A DNA stretch of 64,000 bases, from positions 101,715,086-101,779,085 of the forward strand of contig CM050650.1 of NCBI GenBank assembly GCA_027574665.1, read 5' to 3'. Under the pieces are notes generated by a model. It did no database searches. It was not told the DNA's origin and saw only the letters and a program-made list of their open reading frames with translations. Shown here piece after piece: positions 12,433 to 23,900 of the stretch. How positions within the stretch are numbered: the first letter of the stretch is position 1; each line of letters starts with the position of its first letter. Source of the stretch: Rhynochetos jubatus (taxonomy: Eukaryota; Chordata; Aves; Eurypygiformes; Rhynochetidae). The position numbers and the translations under genes are program-made.

Positions 12433-13219
12433 TGTGCTGTTTTAGTCAGGAAGGAGTTAACTCTCTTCACAGTGGCTGGTATGAAGCTGTGTTTCTGGAT
12501 TTACCCTGAGTAAAGTACTGATAATGTGTCTTTTTAGCTGATGCTGGGGAGTGCTTACACCAAATTCAAGGTCTCTCTCAGCTTCTGATACAGCAGCTGT
12601 GTTCTCAACTTTCTCGCTAGAGGCAGTGTGGGGGGACACACAGTTCAGACAGCTGACCCAAACTGACCAAAGGAGCGTTTCATTCCATAGTACATCATGC
12701 TCAGTACATAAGCAGGATGTGGGCTGGGGAGCTATAACTCTTGTGCTAGCTTTTCTGTGAACTTTCTTTTCTTCTTAACTCCTTTGATAACTCTTTTTCT
12801 AACTCCTTTTCTGGCTTGTTTGTTTGTGAGTTGGTGGGTCGGTTGGCTTTGCTGGTCATGCTGTCACTTGTGGGGCTCGCTTGGACTCTGCTGTGATCGC
12901 ACTCAGGCTCCAGCTCTTGAGCTCTCTGGCTCTGGCTCTCACTACTTAGGACCTGGCTGTATATCAGTTGGTGGGTGGTAAGCAATTGTATAATATGTTT
13001 TAATTTCTATTATTTTCATTGCTTATTATTAGTATTGTTATATATTAATTTATATATATATATTATTCATTTATATTCAATTGGTAAATAATTCTTGTCT
13101 CGATTTTATGAGCTTCCTTGGCTTTTTCCTACAATCCTCCCCCTCTGCTGGAGGAGGAGCAGGGAGGTGTGTGAGTGGCTTCATGGTATTTTATTGCTGA
13201 CCGGACTTAAACCACAACA
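12433..13219 (-). mobile_element. solo LTR, ERVL-like (inverted-pair copy 1)
   Basis: On the minus strand the element starts TGTTGTGGTTTAAG (13219) and ends AAAACAGCACA (12433), giving the TG...CA ends of a retroviral LTR. It has the layout of the window's other ERVL-like LTRs: an AT-rich microsatellite-like centre, a CTTATGTACTGAGCATGA block, a TTTGGTCAGTTTGGGTCAGCTGT block and a terminal CTAAAAC-AGCACA. No internal retroviral sequence adjoins it, so it is a solo LTR, presumably left by LTR-LTR recombination. No 5-bp target duplication is visible. Its closest relative is at 29631-30420 in the opposite orientation. Open frames on either strand (12457-12760, 12746-12985) are LTR shadows. Confidence 0.88.
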
Positions 13220-14039
13220 CTGCATTATTATCATTAGTTCGCATCTTAGTAGCAGATATGGGGCCCAACTCAGGTCTTTCACAGTTGGCATTATATAAAA
13301 ATCTACACGGAGAAATGACTCAGACTGGCATCTGGAGTACATGTGTTTAATTCCTCCAACATGATTTAAATTACAGATTTCTGATAGTTTTGTGAGTAGT
13401 TGCTGAGCAATTCTGGAACCTGATATTGCCTGACTTCTGGGTATTTTGGAGTTTTTCCAACCTCATGTGCTTGGTCACACAGAGAGTCTACATATTCATC
13501 TCAAAACCAGATACTACTAAAATTGTAGGAAATAAGGTCTATCAAAAATATAAGGCTGGCCTCTAAGAGCGAAAAAAAGATGAGTAGACTGGTATGCTTC
13601 AGAGGAATAGCCATAAACTAACAAGAAAAAGATGCATAGGGAATGTCCAGTCTACTAAAATCATCTGTTTAATCAGAACTACTTAGGGAACATCAGACCA
13701 GACTCATGAGTGAGAGGGATGTTCATAATAAACAAAAAGATTGTTCTGCATACAGCATGAAGTTAAGCTAGGTTAACTTCTTGCTGAAGGATATCACGGT
13801 TACTAAAAATTCACATAAACTCAGAGGGATTCAGTTTAAATTACTGGAAGACAAATCAGTTAGAGTCTTTGGCTGGGGAGGCTTCTGAACTGGAAGTTAT
13901 TGGGGATGAGAAAGAGAGTGGCTGTGTGGTCCTTAGTTGTTGACTTGGGTTAAACCACAACAAAGTTTCAGAAGGTTTTGTGTTCCAGAATTAAATACTA
14001 TCAACACAGTTCCCACCAAGTCTTACAACGCTTTCTCAA
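13220..14039. other. non-coding sequence next to LTR copy 1
   Basis: The first 14 bases (13220-13233) are the reverse complement of TGATAATAATGCAG, which also precedes LTR copy 2. Nothing else was recognised up to the CR1 at 14040. Confidence 0.5.
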
Positions 14040-14690
14040 GCTTAAAGTGCTCTGGCCTCTTAATCATCTTAGTGGCTCTTTGCTGGACTCTCCAGTATGT
14101 CCATGTTTCTCTTATGTGCAAGATCCCAGAACTGGATGCAACACTCTAGGTGTGGCCTCCCCAGTGCTGAATAAAGGGGAAGAAGCACCTACCTCATCCT
14201 ACTGGCAACACTGCTCAATGCAGCCCGGCCTACCATTCACCTCCTTTTCTGCAAGGTCTCATCCCTGGCTCATGTTCAGCCTGGTGTCAGCTAGGATGCC
14301 CAGGTCCTTTTCTGCCAAGCTGCTTTCCAGCTGAGTGGCCCCCATTATTCCTCCCCAGGTGCAGGACTTTGCACTCCTCCTTGCTGAGCTTCATGAGGTT
14401 GCTGTCAGACCATTTTTCCTGCCTGTTGAGGTCCTTCTGGATGGCAGCACAACCCTCTGGCATGTCAGCCACTCTTCCCAGTTTAGTGTTATCTGCAGAC
14501 TTGCTGCAGGTAGGCTCTGCCCCATTATACAGGTCTTTATTAAAGCTGTTAATCAGGACTGGACCCAGTATTGGTACTATGGGTATGAGCCTCCAACTGG
14601 ACTTTGTGCGGCTGATCACCACACTCTGAGCCTAGCCAGTGAGCCAATTTTCAGTCCACCTCACTGTCTGTTTATTCAACTCGTACTTTA
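14040..14690 (-). mobile_element. old CR1 LINE pol fragment
   Basis: The minus-strand translation of 14287-14622 carries the C-terminal reverse-transcriptase region typical of CR1. Recognisable segments in order are a SADNTKLG segment, an AIQKDLNR segment, and KLSKEECKVLHLGRNN just before the conserved 3' domain. On the plus strand the same DNA shows the GGTCCTTCTGGATGGCA-type block. The copy is more diverged than those at 28.1 and 48.6 kb, has frameshifts, and lacks its 3' terminal portion (it stops near 14040). It is a dead 5'- and 3'-truncated fragment. Antisense open frames at 14335-14703 and 14369-14629 are shadows. Confidence 0.9.
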
Positions 14691-17600
14691 TAGCTATGGT
14701 TAAGCATGGGCAAGAAAGAGTTTTCTGAATGGTGTCTGTTTAGAGACATTGATTGGCTTGGATAGCATTAGATGCAAATGGTTTTGAGCTAGCTGACAAG
14801 CATTATCCCAAGATTTTGTTTTATCTGTTTTCATTCTTGTCATCTGAATTGTGAAATCTAGGGCTGGCTTAACATCCTTGGGAGTGCTATAGCTCAGCTG
14901 TTTTCCAAAGAGGAGTTTTAGCTCTGAATGTGTATTGGTGGATATGATCCTGATACGAGTGGGAGAGCCCACTTGATTTATCAAGTGACAAGAGACGCAG
15001 CTAACATTTCCTCTGCCCTAGGACACATGCTTTCTTGGTTGTGTTGCAGACAGGGAGAGATGTGTAGTTTCCTGAATCCGGCTTGGTGGGTAGAAGAGAC
15101 CAAGATAAGCCTAAACTGTGCTCTTGGCTGGAAACACTGGTTGCCAGCACTGCACCCAGCTAATGAAAGATGAAAACTTAGCCCTTGTCATGGAAGTCTT
15201 GAGTGGCATGGCTTCAAGAATGGAACCCTATCACTTAGTACTTAGCTGGATAAGCAGAGTGAGATGGATAGCAGAACTTATTTTAAGATTTCTGCTCTAT
15301 GGCATTTGCTCTTCCTTATCTTAGGTAAATTCATTCTTGTTCATACATATTAAAAAAAGGAACATTTTGTGCATTATGCATATTTGCATAAAATGCACAA
15401 CCATGTTTAGCATGCTACTGACTGAAAGCTTAGAGAATTAAGCATAGCTGTTGTAACTGCTATTGAACGATTCAGGTGTGTAGAATGCCACAGATAAAGA
15501 AAGGAAATACCATATAAAGCCCATATTTCCTTTGAAAGATTCTTTTAAGTATGTAATATTTTGGGAGGGCAGAGAAAAAATTGCTGTATAGAAGATGTGC
15601 AATTTGAATGAAAAAAATCACAAGTTTGTGAAGCCAATTAAAAAACTTTCTCTTTCTACACAGGAAACCTAGCTGCAAAAATTAGTTGTGTAGTCTCACC
15701 CTCATCTTGATTTTTTTCACAGCTTATAAAAACCACTGCAAATGTGATATGATTGGCAGTCTTTGCACAAGAGAGGTCAAGGACTAGAAGAATAAGGTAG
15801 TTTGCAGGTCCAAAGAAAATGGAGAATCAGTAGAGTGGGAGTAAGAAACTTGCACAGCCTGTGCACTCTGTTTAGCTCGATCGGTGCTGTTAGTCTTGTA
15901 CTTTAATGAAGACTAAATTCACAGAGAAAAGGTAGAAAAAGATGTAATAGAGAAAGGGCTGGATGGATCCAGGCACTGGAAAAGTGCTAAAGAACCTTTC
16001 AGCTCCACTGTTATTTCCCAATAAAGACGACCCTTTCAAAAGAAGTAAAAGGAGTTTCTGAAATTAATCTAGCCAAGGTCAGAAATTCGTATAACTCTTA
16101 ATATATATTGACTCTTCAGTGATCTCTGAAGAATATGGTCTTGGTCCCACTTTATGATGTATAGGTGCAAAATTGCCACAGTGTTTAACAGTTTTAGCAA
16201 ACTCAGGGAAAAGTGCAGGAAGTAAATGGAAATAGATACTGAAATAAATCAGATAATGATTCTGACTTGGGGCTGAGTTTAGACTTTTTAAAGTCCAATG
16301 TGCTGTTGTCACTTCATTACTAAGACCTTTAATGTAAAGATTGATACTTTCCAGTGAATTCCATCTGAGTTTTCTTAAAAATATTATTCCTCCATTAACC
16401 ATATTTACTTCCCAGAGAAGTCCAAATAAAATGCACAGTTCAGTTTAAAGTCGTTATTCATTTCTTCAGGTCAGATTTATTAAGCAGCAGAAGACACAAT
16501 GTTCAAAGTAACTTAAAACAGGAATATTCTGTGGGAAGGAAGTAGAAAGAAATATAATTTCCTTCTTCCTGTGTTCTGAACGCTTTCTCTTCAGTCACTG
16601 CTACTTTTCAGTGTCATCTGTTTACTCTCTCTTGTGGCATCTTTGAGTCAGAATACCAACAGACCTATTTTGAGACAGTCAGTATGCTGGGTGGTAAAGA
16701 TATAAATTAAGGCACAATGCTGGTTTAGTAAATGATCTTACTTTCTAAATAATGTCCTTAAGTATTTCAGTGTATGTTGAGTAACAACATAAATATGAGT
16801 TACATGTTTTGGTGTGCTAAGTTAATGAAACAGAGAATGTTTTTAATGTGTCTGTTTACTGCAAGAACCTAACACTGCACTGTCTCAAGGTTCATTTCTG
16901 ATTCTTCTTTATTTTAATTATGAGTCTATTTGAAGTTAGAACTCCATTTAAAAAGAAGTAGTTATCCTTCTTGACGTATCTGTCTTTATTTTGTTTTCAT
17001 TAGTTCATCTACATTAGTGAAGTGAACTTCAAGACTTCAAAAAAAGATAGAGGCTAATGCAATGTAAATAGAACAAAACATGAGCTAAGCAAAGAACAAC
17101 AAACCAACCAACCAGCCAGCCAACCAAAAAGCACTGAAAAAACAGAATGCCAGTGAGCTTGGAAATAAATCTGTACAATAACAAGAAAAACTGTGACAGT
17201 CTTTTTAGTATGTGACAGGTAATACAGCATAGCATTAGTACGGTTTAAAAGTAGCTCATCTCTGCATCAGTTTCACAACATAAACAGTTGTATTTGGAAA
17301 ACACTGGAGTCCTTTTGGTTACATACTTTTTGTTGAGAGAATAGAGTTGAAATTGTCACAGGACCTGAGTGATACTCACATGCCACTCAGCATTTGCAGT
17401 ACTACAGTTTATCTTTGCCGACTCTCTTACAGAAATTTTTAATTTCTGAATACCAAAGTAACTATATGAAAATTTCTAAGGTCAGATACAGAACACTTTA
17501 GTCTGCCATGGAGGAATTTACTTGTATTAATGGTGGTGTAATTTATTTAAAGGACTTATTAAAAGTAGTTCAAAATTACAGTTGTGGGAAATGACTTAAA

Positions 17601-17731
17601 AACAAAACCAAACCATAATGAACAATGCCAAAATTTAGTAAAAAAGCTGAACATAGGGCACTATCCTAACATCAGTGAGCACGCAGAGGTATGAGTTAGC
17701 CAAACGTCATTCAGATAATTAGATCAGCAGT
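14691..17731. other. AT-rich non-coding sequence
   Basis: No repeat family or gene was recognised apart from a short CCAA-type repeat at 17102-17127. Open frames at 14928-15324 (plus) and 16079-16402 (minus) have no identifiable features. Confidence 0.55.
17102..17127. repeat. (CCAA/CCAG)n microsatellite
   Basis: About six tandem tetranucleotides of the form AACC/AGCC, slightly imperfect. Confidence 0.85.
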
Positions 17732-18055
17732 TGTTGTGGTTTAGCCTCAGTCAGCAATCAAGCACCACACAGCCACTCACTCACCTCCCACTTCCCCAGT
17801 GGGATGGGGGAAAGAATTGAAGAAAAATGATAGGAGAATGCATGGGTTGAGATAAGAACAGTTTAATAATTTAAAATAAATTAAATAAAATGAAATAAAA
17901 TAATAATTCTAATAATACTATGTAATGAAAATAATAATAAAAAATACTGCTAATAATAGTGATGATAATATGTAAAGACAAGGCAAACAGCAAATGGAAA
18001 AAAAACCCCCGATGATACACCTGCTGACTGATGCCCAGCAAGTACCCAAGCTGTA
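17732..18055 (+). mobile_element. ERVL-like LTR, 5' fragment
   Basis: It begins TGTTGTGGTTTAGCC and continues with blocks shared with the other LTRs: GTCAGCAAT, CCACTCACTCACCTCCC, CCAGTGGGATGGGGG, GGTTGAGATAAGAACAG, then a long AAT-rich microsatellite-like centre (about 17850-17970) and a TGATGCCCAGCAAGTACCCA block. Similarity then stops, so the 3' half of the LTR is missing. The truncation point is approximate. The antisense open frames at 17871-18203 arise from the AAT-rich part. Confidence 0.82.
17850..17972. repeat. AAT/AAAT-rich imperfect microsatellite
   Basis: Imperfect AAT, AAAT and ATAATA repeats inside the LTR fragment. The same position is AT-repeat-rich in the other LTRs of this family, for example 29780-29860, so the repeat has expanded from the LTR's own AT-rich centre. 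Confidence 0.8.
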
Positions 18056-20666
18056 CTTTAGTAGCAACAAATGAAATGGAAAGACAAATCTGTGGTGGGC
18101 TGATTGTCTTCCATTCAAACCAGTTGATTCTAACTTTTGTGAAGTTACAGTCTTTAACTATAATCAGAATTAATGCTCTAGTTAAAAATCCTAGTTTCAT
18201 CACTATATCTTCTAAATATTATGATCTTAAATGAGTTTATCAAAGCTTTTCTTATTTTTTCTTTAGTAATCTCTTTACTGTACACTGTATCTTCTGTTTC
18301 AGATGACACTGATGCAGTGATTACATTCTCCTTGTAATCAGAGAATGAAATGTAACTTCTGAGTAAAGGGTACACAAATCTGGCTTAACGTCATATTTTG
18401 ATATCTTTCTATTTGCTATTAGCTGGAAGTGTGCGTGCAGTAGACATTTATGTATTTGTATGAACACTTTATTTATAAGTATACAAGCACTCAGGATGTA
18501 CAAGTGTGTGCGTTGTATAAAAGGGACAGGTCATCTTACCTTCCTAAGGATTGTGCTTCAAATTATGGTGAATTTTGAATGAACTTGAGAAGCGACATGT
18601 ATTTTTGCCTTCAGAAACAGGAAGAAATGAAAAACCAAACACAGTAATGAATTTCCAAGGGCCACATGATGTGGTTCACAGCTAGAATTATAAACTTCAC
18701 TTATTTGAAAGATGGGGGAAATGCATCCAGTTCCAAATTTACTTCAGAGTGACCTGTTCCACACAGACACTTCTTAACAGACGGAAGTTATACATACTGT
18801 ATTAAAGAAACCTAAGAAAAGGGGACAGAATATTGTTCAGGCTTCTTTATTAGTTTGGCTTTTAAGTCAATCTGCCAAACACCACTCAACTTTTATTTTG
18901 TTAAAACTGTTTCATTCAACAGCCATGTCTTCCTTCTTTATTATTAGAGAGAAATACTTGTGATCCTTTAAAAAGAAAAAAAATTAGAACTCCTCAGCCT
19001 CTTTTTGATATACTCATATTTCTTAAAATATTAATAGTATTGCCTAATAAATATGAGCTGTAATAGAAGAGGGTGAACATTTTGTGTGTGACACAAGCTA
19101 AGATAGAAAGGAAAATGAGATGCTGTAAAAGAATCCGTTTATTCGGTCTCTCAGACATTCAGATTTGTAACACATAAGACATATATGCATATGTTTTGTA
19201 TTGCATATTTCTATTTTGGAGCCTGTTGGGATATCTAAGACAAGGAAAAATGAAATTCATACTTCAGTGATGATCTTAAAATTCCTTTTCTGCCTAAAAA
19301 AAGACGTTATTGCTTATGACTTCATTGACTATGCACAACATGAATTTCAAACAGATTTTGTCTTTTCCTAGTCATCATTTTAGGAAGAAACGTAAGACAT
19401 CTTTTCTTTTAGATATCAAGTTCAGAAAGATTCTCCTGTTTTGCACCCATGACTATACGTATTTCATGACCTTTAATGTTTCATATCGAGATAAAAGTAT
19501 CACTGACTTCTCTTTTTTTTACATCTGTCGCCATTTGCTATAAGCCAGCACCTTGAGCAAATTGAAAGGCCCATGTGATGCTTGACAGTCTGTGGCTCAT
19601 ACCATGAAGAAGTACTGAATGACTGCCTATATCAAGACACTGCAACTAGTGCTTATTTTAATGTGAAAATCTGTATGAAACTGAGCCAAGTATGCTGTAT
19701 GATATAATTGGCTCAGTACAACCTATTCTTGTAAGAACATTCTTTCTCATGGTAAGAGCTGAATCCCAGTAGGTGATTATTTCCTCTGTGATTAGAATAT
19801 ATTTTCAATCCTGTTATAGATATAGTGCTCCAGATCTTATGGCTCGGTTGTGAGCTGAATGATATGTAGTATTTTTCTTAAAGCCTTCACTCTGTGAATC
19901 AAATAGATACGTTATAATCTTACTACTTCTCATTTTTTAAAACAGAAAAATGCAGTTCCTCATATATGCAGAAAAAAAAAGCTTACTCAAAAATAAGGTA
20001 ACAAAAATGACTTCAAGTGAAATTAACAATTCTCAATTCATCATTTCATTTTGGGTATATTTTTTGACACTTTGGAACTTGAATATGAAATAATCTTTGT
20101 GACAGTGGACCCTATATTTGACTATTATGCCTTGAATCTCCAGCAAGTTTAAAGTAAAAATAGCAGATGAAATATCAGCTACCTTGAGAGAAAAAAACAA
20201 ACCAGAAATGAAAAATACCTATCTTGATGTTCAACTAAATCAATAATCTGTTAATCTGTTTTCATTTTCTAATAAACAGAACATGTAATGAGATTTGTTA
20301 CTAAAGCATATATTTACACTTTTCTGCTACTGTAAACTTAAAGGATTGTAATCTAACTTTAAATTTTACTCAAGAGCAAGTCATCCTCCTTGAATAACAT
20401 AAAAATTATATCAAGTACTTTTAAGTGAAACAGTAAGTAATTGAGAATGTAAATCTGCTGTATTTTTCAATGCTACTCTTGAATATACAAAGTAATTAAT
20501 AAAATTATGTCAAACATAGCACTAGACAGCTCTTACATTAGAAATGTGACAAGTATCTTCAATCACATTTGATTGTCAAACTGTTCTATTTTTAAGAACA
20601 CCGTAAACTACACAGAAGTCATCTTCATGAAAAATCCTCTGTATCTGTCTGTTCATATTGATACCA
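18056..20666. other. AT-rich non-coding sequence
   Basis: No repeat family or gene was recognised. A minus-strand open frame at 18178-18375 is preceded by a possible acceptor, but it is too weak to call an exon. Confidence 0.55.
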
Positions 20667-20985
20667 CCCACCTTGCCATGGGCAGGGACACCCTCCACTG
20701 GACCAGGTTGCTCAAAGCCTCATCCAGCCTGGCCTTGGACACTTCCAGGGATGGGGCACCCACAGCTTCTCTGGGCAACCTGTCCCAGTGCCTCACCACC
20801 CTCTCTGTGAAGAACTTCTTGCTGATGTCTAATCTAAATCTCCCTGCTTTCAATTTAAGCCTGTTAGCCCTTGTCCTGTCACTACAGGCCCTTGTAAAAA
20901 GTTTCCCCACCACCCCCTGCTTCTTGTGGTCTTGTAGGCCCTCTTCAGGTACTAGAAGGCTGCTAGAAGGTCTCCCTGGAGCCTT
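20667..20985 (-). mobile_element. CR1 LINE fragment lacking its 3' terminus
   Basis: The plus strand shows the reverse complement of the CR1 3' domain from CCATGGGCAGGGACACC through TGTCCCAGTGCCT and CTTGTCCTGTCACTACAGG to TCTCCCTGGAGCCTT. It is about as close to the copy at 6352-6950 as two members of one subfamily. The terminal 60 or so bases, including the octamer tail, are absent. Since CR1 integrates from its 3' end, this implies a later deletion or rearrangement rather than simple 5' truncation. Confidence 0.9.
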
Positions 20986-23900
20986 GTGGTCATCTAAAAT
21001 GCTACCTAGCCATTGTTATAGACCTCCATAAATGAAATATATTTATTTAGCTCAGAAAAGCTCATCTAGGCTGGCTTTTTAGCCAAACCAGTCTTATGTT
21101 TGTAGACGAACATAAGACATGAACTGACAGGAATTTCCAAGTAGATGCTTATTTTTGTTTATCTGGTCTATGGGAAATTTTGGATCCTTCTGGAATGGGA
21201 GGTGGATCGAGCTAGAGGTTGAAGCAGAATTTTAGTAAGCAAGGCGCGATACTTTCCCTCACAACTTCTTATCTACAGACTACATCTGGATGGAGATATA
21301 CATATAAAACTGCTCCCCTTGGCTTGTCCACTTTGCCTCGCCCTCTTTAAATCAAGCTTATACACTGTCATAGTCTCTTTTATGCTGGCAGAAAAAAGCT
21401 GTCCTCAACCTTCATTGTGAAACCAATTTGGCGGTGCAGTGACTGAAAAAATTACAGTGTTGGTCCTTTAAGAAGGGGGAGGGTAGTTTCACAGTACAGT
21501 AGTTCTTATTACTAGAGATGTGTAATAATACAGGATGACTAGTATTCTGTATACTGTTTATTCAGTAAATACCATAATTATTTGCAAGAAGACATCCTTA
21601 TCAGTATTGTAACAAAACTATGCACAGTTGAACAGCTGCTGAATCAACAAAACACTTAAATACGTGTTTATGTTTTGCTTGCTTCAAAGGGATAATTTAA
21701 AGCTTTATTTAAACTTCAGCAGAAGTAATAAGAGTACATGTATTAAAATCTCTTCTTCACAAATTAAAGTCTGGTTGTACTTGCACAATTCTTACCGTTT
21801 TTAGAGCACTGTGACTTGAATAAAAATCAGTAATATGGTCCCTTTGCCAGATGTGATGCCAGTATAGATTAATAATTTTAGTAACTTGTATTTTTTAAAA
21901 ACTTAAAATATATAACTAGGTATCAGTGCAGCTATTAGAAGAAAAAGTAGTGATATTTGAAAACCAAATGCTTCCATGTGCCTGCCTGCAGTTTTAATTG
22001 GAGAACAGTAAGAAACAACTTAATTAAGCTTCATAATCTGAAAGATTTCAAGTTACTTCCATTTTCTGGAACTACTCAAATATTACAGCATTTTAAATAT
22101 CATATGCTGGCAACAATATATTCAAATTATTTTATGAAATTGATAATATTTCTGAGTTTTTTTAATATTTGTGTTTTCTATGTGTGTCAAAGGCCTAGAT
22201 TTCTAGGTCTGACAAATAGTGAGATAGAAGGCTTAAAAAGTTTCGGAAGGGGGTAGAAGACCAGTCACCATATCAGTAATACTCTGTTTATTATCTCTGC
22301 TAATGGACTGTCTGTAGATCCCTAGGTAAGTACTAAATAGGTTTGGTAAGGTTTTGTAGTTCTAAGGTGACAGGATGCTTATTTAATACTTGAATAAAAT
22401 TGCCATGTTCCCTTTAAACCTTGTCTTGCTATTCTTCTAATGTTAAACATTATTTATCTGAACTCCCTTCAATGGGATTTATTTACATCATTAAAATTTG
22501 TTCATGTGAATAATGTCTGCAGAAGGGGCTTCTTCATGGGTTATCTATGCAAGTATAACGTTACTAGTTAGTAAGATATATAATACCTAGTTGCCTCACA
22601 TAGTAAAACACTTTCAAGATAATAAGTAATGTAAATATAGATGTTTTCATAAAACAAATATTTCTGTGCAGAGAAGTTTTAAAATTTATTTAGGTGGTTT
22701 TTACAAGCAAATGTAGAATAATTTAAAAAAATAATATGTATTTATTTTGAATCAAATATTCTTCAATTTTATACAGATTGCAAAGGACACCTTATAAAGC
22801 AGATCCTGTGGAGAGGCTTCTGCAAAATGGCTTTTACATATGCTTTTTTACATACATTTTGTAATTAATTTCCAGTTCAGTTTAAAAGAGGAAGTAATGT
22901 CATGAAGACTAAGGATAAATTTTTCTAGTTGTGTGTTCTTTAAATAAACAAGTTTTGCTTAAGATGAAGCACAGGAATTGAGAAAGCATTTTTATTATTA
23001 AGGAAAAATGATCTGCTAACCTAGTTATAAAAAATATGTAAATAAGTTTGCCATCTGCTTTGTACATTTGGTAGATAATATAGTTTATTGTATACGTCAA
23101 ATATGAAGAATTGCCTTTGAAAATGGGTCAAAAATGGACAGACTTTTGGAATGGTAGAGTGCAAGACTGTGAATGACTGAGAAGGTACTCAGCAGTTCAC
23201 ACAGATGCGCATGTTGATAAACGTTTTGTAAATTCACATATACAATGGAACTAAATGAGTCTGTGACAGTTTGTCATTCACAAGAATCAATAATAACAAA
23301 AGCAGTAATGCAGAAAGCATGCTGCTGTCCTTATTTAGAGCTTGGCATCTGGTACTTTGGTTTTGTCATACTGCTGGAATAATCTCCAGATATTAATCTT
23401 CTGGACAGTGGTATTGAAAATTTCTCAGTATTGAATAGAGCTAATCTTACTTTATTGATTGTAGTTATCTATCTTGCCTAGGATTCAATAGAATGCAAAG
23501 AACACAGATTTGTTTCATTTAGAATACTTGAATAAAATATCCTGTGTATCCTGCATTGAAATATTGTATTAATTGGATTCAGTCGCACTGAGTGTATATG
23601 AATAAGATTACTACTATTGATTTATGGTGAATATCGTCTAGAACCAAAAAGTACTGTATCATACTGTGTTTTAATGAGTCACATGGACTCGTTTCTCTTT
23701 TGCACAGACATAGCAAACTGAATTTGTTCCTTGACTGACACTTTCAATTAGATATTTAATTACATAGCTGAGGATGTTTTGTGTGTGTGACATTGCAGTT
23801 TTCTATGAAACAATTTGCTCTAGTTCCTAGATGGCTTTTGTCATCTCAAGAATGCTTTTTCTTTATCTTGCAGATTGTAGTATATAGTTGTTGGGGAAAG

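Noticed and set aside
17102-17127. Short regular repeats considered as a possible CRISPR-like array
   Set aside because: It is a tetranucleotide microsatellite with no spacers, and the genome is avian.
18178-18375. Minus-strand open frame after CCCTTTACTCAG
   Set aside because: The polypyrimidine tract is short, the donor is ambiguous and the DNA is AT-rich. A chance frame is likelier.
20573-21031. 152-codon open frame on the plus strand
   Set aside because: It overlaps the minus-strand CR1 fragment and shares its antisense translation with the frame at 6446-6943.
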